Assembly (NCBI GenBank): GCA_937925655.1
Contig: CALAMC010000022.1
Location: 1 to 46,975 of the forward strand
DNA length: 46,975 nt
Reading direction: 5' to 3'
DNA from: an uncultured candidate division Zixibacteria bacterium
GTDB lineage: Bacteria; Zixibacteria; MSB-5A5; GN15; PGXB01
The notes under the pieces are model-generated. The model had not been told where the DNA came from, made no database searches, and was given only the letters and a program-made list of their open reading frames with translations. The position numbers were made by a program, and so were the translations under genes. Position 1 is the first letter of the stretch; the number at the start of each line of letters is the position of its first letter. Of this stretch, positions 27,572 through 35,808 are shown piece by piece.

Positions 27572-28791
27572 GGATTGCCGGATGACCCTGGAGTCGGAGT
27601 TTCCACCGGTATGAGTCCTTTACGGGCTTGTTTATTCAGATTCAGATATCCCAGCACGGCCGCGCCGCCGCCGATAATGAATGTCAGGACGTATATTATC
27701 CAACCCAGAATGGAAACGGAAAACAATACCGAGAGTACTATCAGCCCGATTAAAAATTCCACTCCGATCGGGCCCTTGTCCCGGCCGAATAGAACGAATA
27801 TCAGTCGTCCCAGTCCGATGGCGACATAGATCTTGCCGATATAAAACAACGCGATCCCAAAACAAAACAGCATCAACGCCACCGGGATACCGATCAACAG
27901 GGCAAAGAAAATTATCCCTCCGATGAGGACTACGGCATAGGTCAAAATACCGACCGCAAATGCCATCCCCGGAGCTTTGAGTACCTGCTCCGAGGCCGCC
28001 CGCGTATGCCTCTTGAAAAGCAAAATGATAACATAGCCCGTCACCAGGACCAGAAGAAACATTGCCAACCGGAACAGAAAAGGGAAGTCCGATGGAAGAC
28101 TTATTTCGGATTTTTCCTCGGGTATAGTCCACTGCGTCTTTCCGCCAATATGGGCGCTTTCATCGACAATGGCTTCATTGTAACTTTCATACTCGAAGTT
28201 ACCGGCGATACGGGCCTTGTCGGTTATTTGTATATCGCCGCCTTTGACCTTGAGATTTCCCTCGATACTGCCCGCTATTACCACGTATTCCGCGGCAATT
28301 TCGACATCGCCGCCGCACTCGCCGGATATGGTAATCCTGCCTCCGGCACAGGTTATATCCTGACCGATTACGGCATTACGGCGAATACTGATCTTATTGC
28401 CTGCCGCCAACACGTTGCCGTTTATCCGGCCACTGATTTGAATGTCATTACACAGGGCCCGAAGCGACTTGGCAACGGTCCCTTCGACGTCGGCCCGGAT
28501 GGCGCAGACATTCAGATTGCCGTTGATTTCGCCGCTATGAAAAAAGTCCTGGGCGAGGGCGCTGACATCGCCGTTGACCCGGCCCATGATTTCGGCGTCG
28601 GTTTGGAAAATATAAATATCGTCTTCTATGAATTCGTCCCGGTTGACGGCAATATCCTGTCCCGACCAGAATATCGACGGCCGGGCCGTCTGCGGCACCG
28701 CCATAATTAGCCCCGCCAAACATAGGCAAATCAGCCCCTTTAATATTGTCGGTTTAATACAATACATCGCTTTAATAATACGGCCGCCCAT
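27565..28791 (-). CDS. Bactofilin-like polymer-forming domain protein with membrane C-terminus
   Basis: A 408-residue envelope protein. The ATG at 28791 is chosen because AAAGGGG lies 11 bases upstream; the ATG at 28767 is an alternative, and the longest frame (28878) would run through the divergent promoter. A signal-like hydrophobic stretch (LKGLICLCLAGLIMAV) is followed by ~170 residues of short repeated strands (GRVNGDVSALAQDF, GEINGNLNVCAI, GRINGNVLAAGNKISI, GSIEGNLKVKGG), the right-handed beta-helix pattern of bactofilins. The C-terminal half has several membrane spans and ends in a polar tail. This architecture, an extracytoplasmic bactofilin-like domain plus integral-membrane part, is widespread but uncharacterised. 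It is divergent from cstA across a symmetric promoter. Confidence 0.8.
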   Translation of the reverse strand: MGGRIIKAMYCIKPTILKGLICLCLAGLIMAVPQTARPSIFWSGQDIAVNRDEFIEDDIYIFQTDAEIMGRVNGDVSALAQDFFHSGEINGNLNVCAIRADVEGTVAKSLRALCNDIQISGRINGNVLAAGNKISIRRNAVIGQDITCAGGRITISGECGGDVEIAAEYVVIAGSIEGNLKVKGGDIQITDKARIAGNFEYESYNEAIVDESAHIGGKTQWTIPEEKSEISLPSDFPFLFRLAMFLLVLVTGYVIILLFKRHTRAASEQVLKAPGMAFAVGILTYAVVLIGGIIFFALLIGIPVALMLFCFGIALFYIGKIYVAIGLGRLIFVLFGRDKGPIGVEFLIGLIVLSVLFSVSILGWIIYVLTFIIGGGAAVLGYLNLNKQARKGLIPVETPTPGSSGNPQ

Positions 28792-28818
28792 AACAATTGT
28801 TGCCCCTTTCGGGTACAC

Positions 28819-28885
28819 AAATATATTGCCTGAAATAAATTGTATGAGTATAATGCATGCCGATTTGAGAATTGGCAATATATTT
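28819..28885. promoter_or_regulatory. Symmetric divergent promoter between the bactofilin-like gene and cstA
   Basis: A perfect 12-bp inverted repeat (AAATATATTGCC at 28819-28830, GGCAATATATTT at 28874-28885) flanks a shared -10 region. Plus strand: TTGCCT at 28826, 17-base spacer, TATAAT at 28849, reading into cstA at 28891. Minus strand: TTGCCA in the right arm (28873-28878), with CATTAT (28850-28855) at 17 bases, reading into the bactofilin-like gene. The arms therefore carry the two -35 elements and could also be an operator. The two promoters overlap, so they probably cannot fire together. Confidence 0.6.
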
Positions 28886-28890
28886 TTGCT

Positions 28891-30645
28891 ATGAATATCC
28901 TTGAGTTATTTTTACTCGCTATTGTCCTGTTTGTCCTGGCGTACCGATTTTATGCCCGATATCTGGCGCGCAAAATGGGCGAAAAAGCCGACCGCCCGAC
29001 ACCGGCCGTCGATAAAAACGATGGCAAAGATTTCGTGCCGACTTCAGTCCCGGTGCTTTTCGCCCATCACTATGCGACCATCGCCGGGGCCGGGCCGATT
29101 ATCGGCCCCACCATGGGAATTTTATACGGCGTCGGTCCGGCCTGGTTGTGGATTGTCATTGGAGGCATTTTTTTCGGGGCCGTCCATGATTTTTCCGCCC
29201 TGTTTGCCTCGATACGCGAGGGGGGACAATCTATAGCCGAAATCGCCCGCAAAGCTTTGGGTGATTTTGGATTCCTGCTGTTTATCGCCTTTACCGGAAT
29301 CATGCTGATTCTGGTCACATCGGCCTTCTTGTCACTGACAGCCGTCTCGCTGACTTCAATCTGGCCCATCGACAAACTCGGCCTTGAAGCCGGTCAAACC
29401 CTTCTGAAAGTGCGCCTTGTCGATGGTCAGCCGATGGGTATAATCGGTGGTATCGCCTCAACCTCGGTCATAATCATAACCGCCTGCGCACCGTTTCTTG
29501 GTTTCTTGATCTTCAAACGCCGTATCAATACCGGCTTATCTTTTGCCCTCGCCATTGCGGTATGCGTCATCTCGGTGTATGTCGGCTTTCAATGGCCGGT
29601 TTCGATGTCGAGCCTGACCTGGATGATTATTATTTCCATTTACGTCTTCATTGCCGCCGGATTGCCGGTCTGGACCATTTTGCAGCCACGCGATTTTATC
29701 AACGTCCAGATATTGTATTTCGGGCTTATAGTTATGACCCTGTCGGTTATTATCGCCGGATTCGGTGGAGCCGGCACCATCCACATGCCGACCTTCAATC
29801 TGGCCGAGGGTCAGGCCCAGATGGGCCCGGTCTGGCCGATTTTATTTATCATAATTGCCTGCGGGGCCATATCCGGTTTTCATGCCCTTGTGGCCGGAGG
29901 GACAACCGCCAAGCAACTGGCCCGCGAATCACAGGCCAAAGTGGTCGGCTATGGCGCCATGATTCTCGAATCGGCTTTGGCCGTCCTGGTTATTCTGGCC
30001 ATTGCCTCGTCGCTCAAATACGCCGATTATATGACCATCACCTGGCCGGCGGCCGGTACCGGCAATCCGATTCTGGCCTACGCTCTGGCGGTCGGAAATC
30101 TGGCCCACCGGGCATTGGGAATTCCCGTCGCCTTCGGCGCCATTATTGGTATCCTGATGGTCGAGGGTTTCGTGGTTACTACCCTCGATTCGGCGGTCCG
30201 CCTGAATCGCTATATTTTCGAGGAACTCTGGAAGCGCATCTTTGAAAATACGCCGGCCCTCTTTGGCAAATTCTGGTTTAATTCCGCCCTGGCCGTAATT
30301 CTTATGTTTATCCTGGCCGTGAGCAACGGTTACAAACTCATCTGGCCGGTTTTTGGGGCCAGCAATCAGCTTCTGGCGGCATTGAGCCTTCTGGCCGTCT
30401 CCGCCTGGCTAAGGCTTCGTGGCCGCGCCAACTGGTTTACCCTGGTTCCGGCCGTTATCATGCTTGCAACCACTATTGCCGCACTGATTTATTATCTTGT
30501 CGAAAAATATATACCGACGGGCAATATTGCCCTGATCATTACCGATTTCATACTGTTGATTCTGGCCTTTGGCGTGGTCTCCCAGACATGTCGTAAATCA
30601 TTCGGCGCCAAAAGACAGCAGGAATCCCCCGCGATTTCCGCCTAA
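28891..30645 (+). CDS. cstA: CstA-family peptide/pyruvate transporter
   Basis: CstA-family proteins are multi-span inner-membrane symporters; Escherichia coli CstA and BtsT import peptides or pyruvate under carbon limitation. The signature HHYATIAGAGPIIGPTMG is present at ~residues 50-67, followed by alternating hydrophobic spans (roughly 14-16) and a conserved VVTTLDSAVRLNRYI segment. At 584 residues it is shorter than the ~700-residue enteric proteins but matches the compact CstA form of other phyla. The ATG at 28891 is used because an earlier in-frame ATG at 28840 lies upstream of the -10 element. No good Shine-Dalgarno sequence precedes the start; the right arm of the promoter inverted repeat occupies that position, which may make translation or repressor binding sensitive to structure there. 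Substrate not determinable. Confidence 0.92.
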   Translation: MNILELFLLAIVLFVLAYRFYARYLARKMGEKADRPTPAVDKNDGKDFVPTSVPVLFAHHYATIAGAGPIIGPTMGILYGVGPAWLWIVIGGIFFGAVHDFSALFASIREGGQSIAEIARKALGDFGFLLFIAFTGIMLILVTSAFLSLTAVSLTSIWPIDKLGLEAGQTLLKVRLVDGQPMGIIGGIASTSVIIITACAPFLGFLIFKRRINTGLSFALAIAVCVISVYVGFQWPVSMSSLTWMIIISIYVFIAAGLPVWTILQPRDFINVQILYFGLIVMTLSVIIAGFGGAGTIHMPTFNLAEGQAQMGPVWPILFIIIACGAISGFHALVAGGTTAKQLARESQAKVVGYGAMILESALAVLVILAIASSLKYADYMTITWPAAGTGNPILAYALAVGNLAHRALGIPVAFGAIIGILMVEGFVVTTLDSAVRLNRYIFEELWKRIFENTPALFGKFWFNSALAVILMFILAVSNGYKLIWPVFGASNQLLAALSLLAVSAWLRLRGRANWFTLVPAVIMLATTIAALIYYLVEKYIPTGNIALIITDFILLILAFGVVSQTCRKSFGAKRQQESPAISA

Positions 30646-30727
30646 TTGCTTATACGGCAATAAATAAAATCATTACCGTGCCGATATTTCCTATAAGCGG
30701 ACAGGTAATGCCCGCATTTGGATAATT

Positions 30728-32293
30728 ATGAAAATTTTTCATGACAGGGGAAGAACCCTTCTTCCCAGGGTGGATACTATATTCCTCTTGTCGCGCCTGA
30801 TGATTCTCTTCGGGGCGATCTGGGTATATTTCTCCGCCGATTTGAATTACACCTCCAAATTAATTCTGCTGTCATTATCGGGAGCGTTTGTCCTGCAGCT
30901 TTTAATCTTCTGGGCAATCATGCGCGATAAAAATCCTGACCTCAAGAAGGCTTACCTGTTCATGATTATCTTCGACCTCGTATTCACATCGGTATTGATT
31001 AATATGACCGGGGGATACCAATCGGAATATTTCCTATTCTATTATCTGACCGTCGCCTTCACCGGTTACATTTTGGCTTTTTGGGCGGCGATGACGATGA
31101 TGGCGGCTCTGTCGCTTATATATGTCGCCGTCTGCCTGTCTGGATTTTCGACCGGAGCGATTCCCGATATCATTATCAGGATGGGCATAATGTGGTTTTT
31201 CTTCCTGGCCATCGCGTTTGTTTCGGATTATATCCGTCGTTCGGAACAGAGACTCCTCAATCTCTTTAATACCCTCAATCAAAGAACGACCGAGTTGGAA
31301 AAATCCCAGGTCCATTTGGAAATGATCTACGAAAACCTGCGCACTCTGGGATCGTTTTTGGATGTCGATGGCATCATCGAAGAGGCCATGCGTATCATGG
31401 GCGAAATTCTGGCCTATCCGGCCAGCGCCCTCTTATTGATCGGCCCCGGCAACAACCTCATCTATCGCGGGCGAAATATCGCCGGGCAGTCCAATTTCCA
31501 TTTGAAGGCCATGGATAAAGATAAAAACAGGCTCCTGCAACTGGTCTTCGAACAGGGGGAACCGGTTCGGGTCGCCGATATTTCCGGGCGTGATGATTAT
31601 CAACCCCTTCGCAAAACGACCCATGCCGTTATGCTGGTTCCGATGATTTCCCACGGGTTGGCCAAAGGGGTCCTGATTGCCGAGTCGCCCGACACCGATG
31701 CCTTCTCCAATAAGGATGAAAAATCGATGGTGGTGGTTGCCCGCTCCGCGGCTATGGCTCTGGATAATGCCATGCTCCATAAAAAAATGGAAGAGCTGAC
31801 CATAACCGACGAACTCACCGGAATATATAATTATCGTTATTTCACACAAAAACTAAAAGAAGAACAGAGGCGTGCCGCCCGCTATGATTTGCCCTTATCC
31901 CTGATTATGCTTGATATCGATTGGTTCAAAAAATTTAATGATACTTATGGACATGAGGTCGGTAATATCGTATTAAAAGGCATGACCTCGGTGGTCAAAA
32001 AGTGTATCAGGGATGTTGACGTTTTCGCCAGGTACGGCGGAGAAGAATTCGCGATACTCCTGCCCCAGACCCCTAAAGTCGAAGCGGTTCGTATCGGCGA
32101 AAGAATACGCGAATCGGTCGAAGCCGCCACCTTCGGCGGCCACGATAATGTGCCCGACCTCAAAGTCACCGTATCGGTGGGCGCATCGTCATTCCCTGAA
32201 AACGGCAAACCATATGATGAATTGCTGTCCCTGGCCGACCAGGCCCTCTACCGGGCCAAGGGAGCCGGGAAAAACCTGGTATGTGTGATTTGA
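30728..32293 (+). CDS. Membrane GAF-GGDEF diguanylate cyclase
   Basis: The enzyme makes cyclic di-GMP from two GTP. N-terminal residues ~15-165 contain about six membrane spans, then a short coiled linker (~170-200), a GAF domain (~205-350) and a GGDEF domain (~360-521). The active-site motif is GGEEF at 437-441. An RxxD inhibitory site, RDVD at 428-431, lies exactly five residues before it, so product feedback inhibition is expected. DELTGIYNYRYF and VSVGASSFP are also canonical. There is no EAL domain. It heads a run of closely spaced genes (one base to nagZ), linking c-di-GMP synthesis to glycan recycling genes. The 82-base gap before it contains a 7-bp inverted repeat (CATTACC at 30671, GGTAATG at 30704) and no clear promoter. 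The signal sensed by the GAF or membrane part is unknown. Confidence 0.93.
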   Translation: MKIFHDRGRTLLPRVDTIFLLSRLMILFGAIWVYFSADLNYTSKLILLSLSGAFVLQLLIFWAIMRDKNPDLKKAYLFMIIFDLVFTSVLINMTGGYQSEYFLFYYLTVAFTGYILAFWAAMTMMAALSLIYVAVCLSGFSTGAIPDIIIRMGIMWFFFLAIAFVSDYIRRSEQRLLNLFNTLNQRTTELEKSQVHLEMIYENLRTLGSFLDVDGIIEEAMRIMGEILAYPASALLLIGPGNNLIYRGRNIAGQSNFHLKAMDKDKNRLLQLVFEQGEPVRVADISGRDDYQPLRKTTHAVMLVPMISHGLAKGVLIAESPDTDAFSNKDEKSMVVVARSAAMALDNAMLHKKMEELTITDELTGIYNYRYFTQKLKEEQRRAARYDLPLSLIMLDIDWFKKFNDTYGHEVGNIVLKGMTSVVKKCIRDVDVFARYGGEEFAILLPQTPKVEAVRIGERIRESVEAATFGGHDNVPDLKVTVSVGASSFPENGKPYDELLSLADQALYRAKGAGKNLVCVI

Positions 32294-32294
32294 T

Positions 32295-33275
32295 ATGATT
32301 AACAAAATCGGACAACTGTTCATCGTCGGCTATAAAGGAATTAACCCTTCCGATGAATTCCTGCGTTTCTTCGTGAAAGAGCGGATTGGCGGCGTTATAT
32401 TCTTCGAGGATAACGCCAACCCGCATTATCACACCGAAAAGCATATAAAGCAATTTCTCTCCGAGTCGGAGTGTATCCCGTTTTTTGCGGTTGACCAGGA
32501 GGGTGGGCGAGTCTGTCGATTCCGGGGCGCCCCGGCTGAATTCGATTCACCGTCAAATTACGCCGATGCCTATAACCTGGAATTGTACAGTGAGCACTTT
32601 GAACGGGCCGCCTATTACCTGCAATCACTTGGGCTTAACCTGATTCTTGGCCCGGTCGCCGATCTTAACCTCGACGATCAAAATCCATGCCTTAAAGGCC
32701 GCACTTTCGGCAAGAATCCGGCCCGCGCCATACCTTTTATCGAGCGCACCATAAAGATTGCCCATAAGTGCAGCCTGTTGACCTGTCCCAAACATTTCCC
32801 CGGACTGGGCGCGTCGGTGATCGACCCCCACCACGAACTGGCCCGGGCCGATTATGATTATCAGACCTTCCTCAACCGCGAGGGCATCGTCTTTCAGGCG
32901 GCCATCGCCGCCGGGTGTGATATGATCATGACGACGCACCTTATCCTGCCCCGGATTGACAAGGAACCGGCCACCGTATCAACTGCGGTGGTCAACAATA
33001 TGCTCCGGGGAACGCTTAAATTCGACGGCATCGCCATCACCGATGACCTGTTGATGGAGGGCGCCCGCGTCATGGGTGATTATGGTGAACGGGCTCTCAA
33101 AGCGTTCAACGCCGGTCATGATATACTTTTATTCGGACAAAATTTCCGTGTCGCCCAGGAAGTCGTGACATACTTCAAAAAGGCCTATAAAAATGGCCTG
33201 TTGAGCGAAGATCGTCTGACTAATTCATTGGAAAGAATATCCGGTATCAAGTCCAAGTTGACTGTACCGGCGTGA
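32295..33275 (+). CDS. nagZ: Beta-N-acetylhexosaminidase NagZ (GH3)
   Basis: NagZ removes GlcNAc from GlcNAc-anhydroMurNAc fragments during peptidoglycan recycling, normally in the cytoplasm. The 326-residue single-domain form matches typical NagZ, with no signal peptide. Key motifs: FFAVDQEGGRVCRF, NLILGPVADLN, CPKHFPGLG, the DPHHELA loop carrying the Asp177-His179 acid/base dyad special to NagZ, and the nucleophile Asp250 in AITDDLLMEGA. The start ATG lies one base after the cyclase stop, indicating translational coupling. The downstream anmK gene (seven bases) supplies the next step of the pathway, which strengthens this assignment over a general GH3 glucosidase. Confidence 0.93.
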   Translation: MINKIGQLFIVGYKGINPSDEFLRFFVKERIGGVIFFEDNANPHYHTEKHIKQFLSESECIPFFAVDQEGGRVCRFRGAPAEFDSPSNYADAYNLELYSEHFERAAYYLQSLGLNLILGPVADLNLDDQNPCLKGRTFGKNPARAIPFIERTIKIAHKCSLLTCPKHFPGLGASVIDPHHELARADYDYQTFLNREGIVFQAAIAAGCDMIMTTHLILPRIDKEPATVSTAVVNNMLRGTLKFDGIAITDDLLMEGARVMGDYGERALKAFNAGHDILLFGQNFRVAQEVVTYFKKAYKNGLLSEDRLTNSLERISGIKSKLTVPA

Positions 33276-33282
33276 CAAGGTC

Positions 33283-34467
33283 ATGATTCAAAAGATTATA
33301 AACAAAAAAAGCCTGACCGTAATCGGAATCAACTCGGGCACCTCGGCCGACAGCCTCGACCTGGCCGCCGTCAGGGTTTTAAATATAAAATCGGGAATAT
33401 CGGTTAAATTTCTTAAAGGTAAGACGGTACCATACCCCCGGCCCTTCTCGGACAGCCTGCAGAAAGCCGTGCTTAATCGCTCTCTGTCGCTCGAAGAAGC
33501 GATGTCTCTCGACCGCGAACTGGGGGATTTTATCGGCCGCCAAACCCGCCGGTTTAGTGCCGATTTGAAAAAAATAAATGTCGTGGCCCACCTGGTCGCC
33601 TCCCACGGACAAACCCTGCGCCACCTGCCGGGACGATTCAAAATCTCCCGCCGTACATCCCATGCCACCATGCAAATCGGTCATCCGGAAACCATCGCCT
33701 ATCACTGCGGCCTGCCTATCGTCGCCGATTTTCGCCAGGCCGATATTGCCGCCGGCGGCGAAGGCGCGCCCATTACGTCTTTAGCCATGTGGCATCTGTT
33801 TTCCGATAAAAAGCGTAACCGCCTGCTTTTGAATATCGGCGGCATCGCCAATTATTTTTTCTTTCCCGCCGGGACAGGGCCGGACCATATAATCGCCCGC
33901 GACTGCGGTCCCGGCAACAGCCTGATGGATTTGCTGGCAAATAAATTTTTCCACCAACCATATGACGCTATGGGCCGTCTGGCCGCACAAGGCCGGATCT
34001 CTCAAAGGCTTTTAACAATACTCATGGCCGATGACTATCTCAAGGGAAAATTCGGACCATCCACCGGCCGCGAACGGTTCGGCGAAAAATTCGTCGAGAA
34101 AATAGTCCGCTGGGCCGCGAAACTGAATCTCAACCGGTACGATATCATGGCCACCACGGCCGAACTCACCGCCGTCACAATCGTTGATCATATCCGCCGC
34201 CTGCTTGGGCAATATGATATAAATTCTCTTCACCTTTTCGGAGGCGGCGCCAAAAATAAATTTATCGTCGATGGTCTGAAACTGGGCCTGCCGGAAATCG
34301 ACATCGAAACGGTCGAACGTCTGGGATATGAAGGTGATTATCTGGAAGCCGTCTGCTATGCCGTTATGGGCGCCATGACGCTGTGGCGCCAAACGGGCAA
34401 CTTGCCCGATGTCACCGGCGCGCAAAAAAAAGTGGTCTGCGGAAAAATAATCGATATCTTCGAATAA
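33283..34467 (+). CDS. anmK: Anhydro-N-acetylmuramic acid kinase
   Basis: AnmK opens the 1,6-anhydro ring of anhydroMurNAc and phosphorylates it to MurNAc-6-phosphate using ATP. The 394-residue length is normal. The N-terminal phosphate loop reads GINSGTSADSLDLAAV, where many homologues have SGTSxDGxD, so one Gly is replaced by Ser. Other hallmarks: VASHGQTLRHLPG, LLLNIGGIANYFF, DCGPGNSLMD with the catalytic Asp, and HLFGGGAKNKFIVDGL. It follows nagZ by seven bases. MurQ and other downstream enzymes are not in this window. Confidence 0.94.
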   Translation: MIQKIINKKSLTVIGINSGTSADSLDLAAVRVLNIKSGISVKFLKGKTVPYPRPFSDSLQKAVLNRSLSLEEAMSLDRELGDFIGRQTRRFSADLKKINVVAHLVASHGQTLRHLPGRFKISRRTSHATMQIGHPETIAYHCGLPIVADFRQADIAAGGEGAPITSLAMWHLFSDKKRNRLLLNIGGIANYFFFPAGTGPDHIIARDCGPGNSLMDLLANKFFHQPYDAMGRLAAQGRISQRLLTILMADDYLKGKFGPSTGRERFGEKFVEKIVRWAAKLNLNRYDIMATTAELTAVTIVDHIRRLLGQYDINSLHLFGGGAKNKFIVDGLKLGLPEIDIETVERLGYEGDYLEAVCYAVMGAMTLWRQTGNLPDVTGAQKKVVCGKIIDIFE

Positions 34468-34476
34468 TAGGCGACT

Positions 34477-35757
34477 ATGAATATCAGTTTAACATCGTCA
34501 TGGGATAGGATTATAAGAACGACCGCTCATTATGGCACGATTGCGTTGATTATATTTTTGGTCTGGGGATGCGCCGCCGTGCCGAAGCTGAAAGAAGGCT
34601 CCGAGGGTACCTATCTGCGACTACCCTTTGTTCGGGTTCTTCTGCAGAATACCTCAAGCGAAATTGTCGTCTCCGGCAAGGGTTCCTTTTCCGTGGAATG
34701 CCTGAAGGGCAAGAAAAGCTATGTCTATTATTCTTCCCAACCGGTAACATTCAGCCGGTCCGGCGACGGCCTTGTCATCAAGATGGGCCATAACCCGCTG
34801 GGTGACCGATTTGATGAAGTCCTCTTGACACCGCGCTCCGGACATAATTTCCTGACGGCCTTCAACCAGCGCTATCGCGGCATGCTCCGCATTTTGCCCA
34901 ACGGCAACAATCTTCGCTTGATCAATATCGTGCACGTCGATGATTATCTCAAGGGCGTCGTTCCGCTGGAAATTGGCTTTACCTCCGAACCGGAACGGGA
35001 AGCGATTAAAGCCCAGGCGGTGGCGGCGCGAACCTATGCCATTTCGCATCTGGAGCAATACCCCAAAGAACCGTATGACCTGAAATCCGACGTCAGCGAT
35101 CAGGTGTATCGCGGCGTGGATGTCGAAAAAGACCTGGTAAATGAGGCCGTCGATGCCACCCGCGGCATGGTCATGAAATTCCACGATCAACTGATCAACG
35201 CCTATTATCATTCCACCTGCGGCGGTTCGACCGATGACATCGACGAAGTCTGGGATCGCAAAGCGGAACCGTACTTGCGGGCCGTCTCCGACAGCGGCTA
35301 TTGTGACTGGTCGAAATACGCCCGGTGGACGGAATCATACAGCGTCAAACAGCTCGCCTTGAGACTCGAAGAATATCTTTCGGCCGAGCGCGGCAGAGTC
35401 ATTCGTATCGACCGCATCGATGACATCGAAATTACCGGCCTTACCGCCGGTGGGCGCGTCGCCGAAATGACCGTGACAACCGACAAGGGCACCTTTAATT
35501 TCGGCAAGGATAAAGTCCGCTGGGTTTTCACCCGCTCCTCCAACCCCGAAATGATTCTGCAGTCGGCCTGGTTTCGACTCCAGAAACAATTCGATTCGCA
35601 AAATCGCCTGACCCGGGTCGATTTTGTCGGCCGGGGCTACGGCCACGGGGTCGGCATGTGCCAGACCGGGGCGATCGGAATGTCGCGCGCCGGATGGAAA
35701 TTCGAAAACATTTTGAAATACTATTATTCCCATATCGACCTGGTTCGGCTATACTAA
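34477..35757 (+). CDS. SpoIID/LytB-domain cell-wall protein (probable lytic transglycosylase or amidase enhancer)
   Basis: A 426-residue exported protein. N-terminal hydrophobic stretch (IALIIFLVWGC) ends at Cys32, a lipobox-like site with an unusual Trp before Gly, so lipoprotein status is likely but not certain. The SpoIID domain spans ~140-425: VDDYLKGVVPLEIG, IKAQAVAARTYAI, YHSTCGGSTDDIDEVW with the conserved Cys-Gly-Gly region, and GRGYGHGVGMCQTGAIGM. Bacillus SpoIID is a lytic transglycosylase that acts on stripped glycan strands and leaves anhydroMurNAc ends, exactly the product handled by the nagZ-anmK pair upstream (nine bases). An endospore role is not implied; SpoIID domains occur widely in non-sporulating bacteria. 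Confidence 0.9.
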   Translation: MNISLTSSWDRIIRTTAHYGTIALIIFLVWGCAAVPKLKEGSEGTYLRLPFVRVLLQNTSSEIVVSGKGSFSVECLKGKKSYVYYSSQPVTFSRSGDGLVIKMGHNPLGDRFDEVLLTPRSGHNFLTAFNQRYRGMLRILPNGNNLRLINIVHVDDYLKGVVPLEIGFTSEPEREAIKAQAVAARTYAISHLEQYPKEPYDLKSDVSDQVYRGVDVEKDLVNEAVDATRGMVMKFHDQLINAYYHSTCGGSTDDIDEVWDRKAEPYLRAVSDSGYCDWSKYARWTESYSVKQLALRLEEYLSAERGRVIRIDRIDDIEITGLTAGGRVAEMTVTTDKGTFNFGKDKVRWVFTRSSNPEMILQSAWFRLQKQFDSQNRLTRVDFVGRGYGHGVGMCQTGAIGMSRAGWKFENILKYYYSHIDLVRLY

Positions 35758-35808
35758 CTTCATTAACTTGATATTTGTAAAATCATATCGTGCGGCTATA
35801 TTTATGTT

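Noticed and set aside
28006..28710. 234-residue plus-strand frame opposite the bactofilin-like gene
   Set aside because: Shadow of a well-supported gene; its composition mirrors the repeated sense strands.
28831..28873. Phase-variable invertible promoter at cstA
   Set aside because: The segment between the arms is only 43 bases, no recombinase gene is in the window, and the symmetric -35 arrangement explains the repeat.
29562..30245. 227-residue plus-strand frame inside cstA
   Set aside because: Overlaps clear CstA membrane spans in another frame and has no family features.
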